Shown one piece after another: positions 58,876-64,000 of a stretch of 64,000 nucleotides of DNA (its first letter is position 1; every line of letters begins with the position of its first letter). The DNA comes from Gaeumannomyces sp. JS-464 (Eukaryota > Ascomycota > Sordariomycetes > Magnaporthales > Magnaporthaceae), in NCBI GenBank assembly GCA_002197995.1, contig NGZR01000005.1, positions 3,100,001-3,164,000 of the forward strand, written 5' to 3'. The notes under the pieces are model-generated. The model had not been told where the DNA came from, made no database searches, and was given only the letters and a program-made list of their open reading frames with translations. A program made the translations under genes and the position numbers.

Positions 58876-61800
58876 CTGCCGAAGCCCCCGACACTACTGC
58901 GACGCCGATCCATTGATAGCCCGTATGCTTTGTTTTGTGCATGCGTCTGCTAGTAGAATGTACGCGATACTGCTGTTCAGCCCCAAGGAGCCAAGAGAGG
59001 AATGGTTAAACAGATAGGGTCGTCGCGTCCCCTTCCGGGATATCAACGTGCATTGGGGGGCGCTCAGCATCTAGAAGGGTCTAAAACGTCCGCCAAAGCC
59101 AGTCTCCTGGGCCCAATCCGCGTGAAGAACACCGAACCCAGCTGGCTCTGCCGGGGTGGGACGGGCGCACAGAGGTGAACCCCAAGGAGGCTTCGGCCGA
59201 GGGAGGTAAGGGCATGGCGGGAGGGGAGACCCTTGCCGTGCTTGCCTGCCTCTCTGCTGCTGCGCCTGCTGCTTTCCCGTTGCATCATCTCCTGCGGTGG
59301 AGGTCAGGCTGCATAGCCGGGCGACGTGGAGGGCCAGGATGGAGGGAGAAACAAGTAGGGAGGGATGCCTTGCTGCATGCAGCGGCAGCATGCGGGCAGG
59401 CATGCGGGCATCGCAAGACAAAAGGAAAACCAGAGCCCTGCCATGTACGAGACGGGCGCTGGCGGCGCATGGCTGCCCAGCCTGTGATGTATCGATACCT
59501 TAGTGTGGGCTCCACCGCGAGCTGATTCGCCTGCGGCCCTCGCGAGGCGCACGCGCGACCAGGAGGAGCCGACGAGGGAATGGACGCGATATTTCAACCG
59601 TTTCCCAGCCCATGCACGAAAGCTGTATGTCGTCCAGGGCAAACACGCAAGCACGGCGGCAGTGCAGGACGGGCTGCGGAAACCACGCCAATGTCAGGAG
59701 AGACGCATGCGGATTCGTGGATCCCAAGAGGTAAAGGTTACTATGCAGTCCAGTCCCAACAAGAGAGGCGAGGTCGAGCGCGCTGAGGAGGGATTCTGCG
59801 TCATTAGTCCCCTTTCCCGGGTGAGCTTCGACCGGTGCAGGCCAAGGGGACCCCTTTTCGGCTGCGTCCCCTCAATTAACGCCATCGTCCAATCTGTGGT
59901 TTTTCCCCAGCGGCGGGTAAAACGACTTGTTTGGACAAGCCACCAATTTCGGCAATGGCCGGTGCAGTTTGCTGCTGGGAGTCAGGATAAGGGCAGGTGA
60001 CACCAGCTTTTTGTGGCTGAGCGAGCAGGGGAGGGACCAAAAAGGAGGGGGCCAGGAAATAAATAAGCATCTGGACGAAACACAGAGGTTCAATTGACCC
60101 GAGAGAGGAACCAAGCAAAAGCTCTCACAGCCCACCCCAGCCGGCGTGCCGCCAGCAACGAATGAGAGGCAGCGCGAACGTGATTGAGGGGCGTGTCTGT
60201 CAAAGGTCAGCAGTCAATCGGAGGGTGCGCGTGTCAGGCGCCCGCCTGCCAACCCGAACATGGCCAAGGATGGTGCTGCACGGTTTGCAGCCGTGCGGCT
60301 TTCGGGAGAAGCAAAGATGATGGGATGATGCTCGGAACGGCGTTGACGGGGATCGCCTCTGAGCCCGTTGCAAGCACACGACCAAGACATGGCAATTGGA
60401 TCTCACGGTAAACGGGCGGGCAAGCATTGAAGTCGCAAACCGGCAGCCGGCCAGCCCCCCAGCAGGGATCAGGAGGGGGTGGAAGGCGGGGTGTAGTGTG
60501 TTTCTGGAGCGAAGGCCGGAGGATTGAGCTTTTGTGCTTGGCCAGGGTGGGCGCGCAAGTGATCAACGCCCGGGTGGGCCCTCAACAAACGCTGCTTCGC
60601 GCAACGGGCTCCTGCCACTGTCGGTGCGGGAAAAGTGGGCGGCTCTTGTCCGCAAAAGGGTGCCATTGGAGGGCGGTCGCTCCAGGTGCGGGAAAGCGGT
60701 GGGCAGCGGGCAGGCGCCCTCGGGCCAATGACGACGCTGCGTCCCAGCCATCCATCCGCGAAAACAGCACGCAGCCTGTCCAAACATCTTTTCCCAGCCC
60801 ATCAATGCGAGCACATGATGTGTCTTGTCCCCCTTTCCCTGTCTCCCGCCTGCTCTTTTCCGCTTTTTGGTTTTGTGTTTTGTTCTTCTGCCTTCCGGGG
60901 AGAGCATCGTAACCCCTAGCGCCCAGAGAGAGAACGCCAGGAAGCCTCGTGTGCGTGTGTAACCTCAGAGAAAAAGAACACGCCAACCAGAGAGCGCGAG
61001 GAGCGGTAGCGAGCCTCGTTTCCCCTGCCTGCCCTCATCCGTCCTGCCCTCGCGGACGGGGGTACGGTCGTGTCCTCGCCCTCATCCAGAACCAGAAGGA
61101 CATCCACTTCGATTTGCCACGGTGCCTGCCTCCACGGCCACCTGCTCCACTGCTCCGCCCAGCCATCGTCACTTCAATTTCCGGTTCGACGTCTGCGTCC
61201 GATCGCTTTTCGCCCGCGATCCAGGCCGGGCCCGCCTTGTAAGTCGCGCGTTTTCTCCTTTGGTCGCTGCAAGTTATCGTGCGCCCGCGCCCAGCCCGTT
61301 TTCTGCTTCCATGCTTCCCGCGTTTCCCTCGTTCGTGACTCGACGTGGCCAGCCGCAGAGGGCCACTTACAAGAGAAGGCTGCCCGCAAACACCAACGGG
61401 AAGTGGTGATACGCACCGCCCCTCCAAAGCTCCGGGAGGGTGTGTCGCACTGCACCGCGACTTCACCAATCCCGTGCAACGCGCCCTTCGTTTTGCCCGA
61501 CCCAACCGCTCCATTGGCCCCTTTTCGCAACCCATCATCCTCCTTGCATGCGCAGGAGCCAAAGGACGAGGCCGATAGGGATGCACAGAAAATTCTAAAA
61601 AGTCGGTCTAGTAACACCAGCCAACAGAATACAGTCTGTGACGTACGCTCAGCCCGCCCTCCCGAGAACCGCCTACGAACCTGTTTTTTTTTTTTTTGCT
61701 TTCGCTGTTCTTTAGTTTGGAGCCGCCGAAACCCCGTCGATCGACCGCTACCGAAGGCCAACGCCTGTCCAGACCCAACGATCGCTTGCGAATCGCTGCG

Positions 61801-61962
61801 CCGCAGCCTGCCTGTTGCAACACAGGCACCCCTCCCTCGAATCCACGCTGCATCTTTGACATCTTCGTCTTGACGGTTGGCACAATTGCGAGCCTACGAC
61901 GATAGCTTTCATGGGTCTGACACCCGCCCGCCAGTGCACCGCGAACCCCTTGAACTTTCAGG
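57019..61962. other. Longest spacer in the window (about 4.9 kb)
   Basis: No coding sequence that I can recognise. Open frames here are short, have random-looking composition and no family motifs. It contains the 36-base T run at 58838-58873 and a T run at 61683-61697. It must hold the promoter of the small protein and the promoter, leader and possibly 5' introns or early exons of the WG-rich gene on the right. Confidence 0.45.
58838..58873 (+). repeat. Poly-T homopolymer (36 T)
   Basis: The longest homopolymer of the window, in non-coding DNA. Confidence 0.95.
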
Positions 61963-64000
61963 ATGGCCACGGCCAAGGTTTTGCTCTCCCAGTCCACCGT
62001 CTGGACAGGAGACCGCGGCGCATCTGGGTGGCCAGCGACCCAGCTTGGAACGAGGACGACTGGATCGGATGAGCATGTCATCCCGTGGACCTCAGAGGAC
62101 GTGCGCCTGAGGCTGAGATGCATTGCACGAGCATGGCTAGCGAGCCCTAAAAGGGTGAGTGATGGGCGATGTTGGATCCAATTCTTTACCTTCATCTTAA
62201 ATTTCATACTTGTTCTCCTGCCCAAATACTCGAGTCGAGTCGACTGTCCCCGTCGGCAAATCTCTTGTGGTGCGGCCATCGCATGTCCCATATGGCCCGG
62301 CCGTGCGCGATCCTGCTTCGATTGGATTTAGAGTGTTCCGACCAGTAGGTTGGCCCGGCCTCTTGGGGTCGGGCCACCCCGGCTTCTCATGGCCGTGAGG
62401 AAACGTGCTCGTGCTGGGCCTCAGCGCTTTCGTGCCTGAACCGTATTCTTGTGCCTCGAAAGGCAAAATTAGCCGCTGTTCTGACCATTTGAGTTTCCAC
62501 GATCAGGAGAATTCTGGACTCGCGAATCCGCCCCTCCAGTCGGGTTGCATATCCCTGACGGTACCAAACCTAGGCCCGCGCTGGTCGCGGACACTGGCAC
62601 AGCGTGGCCTCATCACACCAGATCCTGACCGGGACGACCGCGTCTCGCCAATCCCTCCGAGTGACCCAACGGCCACTTCCGAGCTTGCCTCTCGCAAGGC
62701 TCCTTCTGCTGCAGGTCTAGAGGTACCATGGCCTTCACACGATGGGAGGCCAGGTGGACGGAGGAATCGCGATCGTGGCCTGTTTGCCGATCCAGCCGCA
62801 GCAGTCGACGTTGATCTCGGCTGGCAGGGCGGCTTCCGAGAGGCTGCGAAGAAAAAGAAACAAAACACTCAGAAAGCGCCCGCACAGCAACAACAACCTC
62901 AACCCCCGCCTCCGCCCCCGGAGGAACCCAGTGGCGGCGGTGAAAATGCCGATAACAAGGATGGCGATGGTGCCGGCGACGGAGGTGCTGGAGATGGGGG
63001 CGACGGCAAGAAGGATGGGGACGACAAGAAGGATGACGACAAAAAGGATGACGACAAAAAGGACCCTGAGCCCATCATCGAAGATCCTTGGGGATCAGCA
63101 TCCGCTGGCAAGAAGAAGAAGAAGGCCGCGGCCGCCGTCAAGGAAAAGCCTGTCGAGGAAACTCCGATTGTCGGAGGAAAGAAGGAAGATCCCCCAGGCA
63201 AAACATTCGATGCGTTTCAAGATGTCAAACTGGATGAAGGCCCACCAACCATCGAGCTGGACCTCGGGAAGGCCGCCAAAGCAGCAGCAAGCAAGTTTGC
63301 CGGATGGGGCTGGGGCTGGGGCTCCACGGGCAGCAAGAACGAGTCGAAACAGTCACAGGTCAACCTGGAAGAGATCAAGCCGACCGAGCCGGAGAAGCCA
63401 GTGGAGGAAAGCCCGTGGAGTCTCGATCGAGGCAAGCCGAAGAAGAAGGGCAAGGGCACAACCTTGGGATTTGGCGAGACTGATGAAACGGACATTGCCC
63501 CGATCCCTGCCGCTGCACCCATCTTGTCTCCGTTGAAAAAGAAAGAAGACGACCCCTTCGCGGCCTGGGGCCTCACAGCCAAGAAGACAAAGAAGGGCCC
63601 GGACGAGCCCCCCAAGGTCGAAGACCCGCCTCCTGCCAAGGTGCCGGAGCCGGCCCCGGACCCCTGGGGACTTTCAACAACGGGGAAAACCAAGGCTAAA
63701 AAGGGCAAGGCCACGGTATGGGACGGGCCTATCGGGGAACAGGAACCGGAGCCTGAAAAGAAAGAGCCTCCGGCCGAAGAGACACCCCCGCCCAGGGACC
63801 CAGAGCCTAAGCCGCTGGCGGACGACGCCGCGTGGGGTTGGAGTGCTGCCACCACTACCACAGCCAAGAAGAAGAAGAAGAAGGGCAAAGGCGCGGGCGA
63901 TGAGGTCCCTCCACCCCCCGAGCCCGAACCGCCCGAGCCGGAGCCAGAGCCGGAGCCGGAGAAGATCGAGGAAAAGGTAGAGGAGAAAAAGGACGACTTG
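61963..64000 (+). CDS. Lys/Pro/Glu-rich disordered protein with WG/GW repeats (3' truncated by window edge, start uncertain)
   Basis: From about 62507 to the edge one frame stays open and strongly biased: AKKKKQNTQKAPAQQQQPQP, Gly/Asp-rich (DGAGDGGAGDGGDGKK), KKDDDKKDDDKK, then repeated Trp-Gly modules (EDPWGSASAGKKKKK, FAGWGWGWGST, FAAWGLTAKK, PDPWGLSTTGK, AAWGWSAATTTTAKKKKKK) between PEPEP acidic linkers. The likely 5' exon 61963-62154 begins MATAKVLLSQSTVWTGD and ends RCIARAWLASPKR, with a gtgagt donor at 62155 and a possible acceptor at 62505-62506. A neighbouring frame inside this exon reads RRIWVASDPAWNEDDWI, which looks more protein-like, so a compensating pair of one-base errors is possible. 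I know no family for it. Downstream sequence is needed for its end. Confidence 0.5.

Noticed and set aside
1..64000. RIP (repeat-induced point mutation) or transposon remnants in the long spacers
   Set aside because: No AT-rich TpA-enriched blocks, transposase or reverse transcriptase fragments, or long terminal or inverted repeats were seen.

Overview
The window is nuclear DNA from a filamentous ascomycete, most likely a Sordariomycete. Genes carry short GT-AG introns (about 70-130 nt, with CTRAC-type branch sites), the base composition is moderately GC-rich, intergenic spaces are long and full of microsatellites, and the gene set is typical of moulds: a FacB/Cat8 regulator, a SepH/Cdc7 septation kinase, Crz1, alternative oxidase, Atg2. 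The order or genus cannot be fixed from sequence alone.

Layout, left to right: 3' part of ATG2 (+); a Pgc1-like glycerophosphodiester phosphodiesterase (-); FacB-type Zn2Cys6 activator (-); Rkm4/SETD6-like SET methyltransferase (-) head-to-head with a YchF-related TGS GTPase (+); PMP3 proteolipid (-); ribosomal protein L22e (+) tail-to-tail with a mitochondrial carrier (-); an alpha/beta hydrolase (+) tail-to-tail with a DUF218 protein (-); an unrecognised low-complexity protein (+); SepH kinase with ten coding exons (+); ICE2 ER membrane protein (+); eIF3j/HCR1 (-) head-to-head with alternative oxidase (+); CRZ1 (+); a ToxD-like medium-chain oxidoreductase (+); an unrecognised small protein (-) behind a homopolymeric A leader; and the 5' part of a Lys/Pro/Glu-rich WG-repeat protein (+) that runs off the right edge.

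The genes do not form a pathway or biosynthetic cluster. They are mostly housekeeping and signalling genes (autophagy, phospholipid turnover, carbon regulation, translation, septation, calcium signalling, respiration) in ordinary fungal order. I found no transposon, tRNA, rRNA, CRISPR-like array or obvious transferred island. The most notable global feature is that seven conserved genes carry single-base reading-frame breaks (ten in total, with a tentative pair in an eighth gene), while the other genes read cleanly. This looks more like base-level sequence error than gene decay. Other points of interest are an inferred 10-nt microexon in the GTPase, a CGG-N7-CGG element upstream of alternative oxidase, a calcineurin-docking-like motif in CRZ1, and a dispersed ACCTAGGT-type palindromic motif in the spacers.
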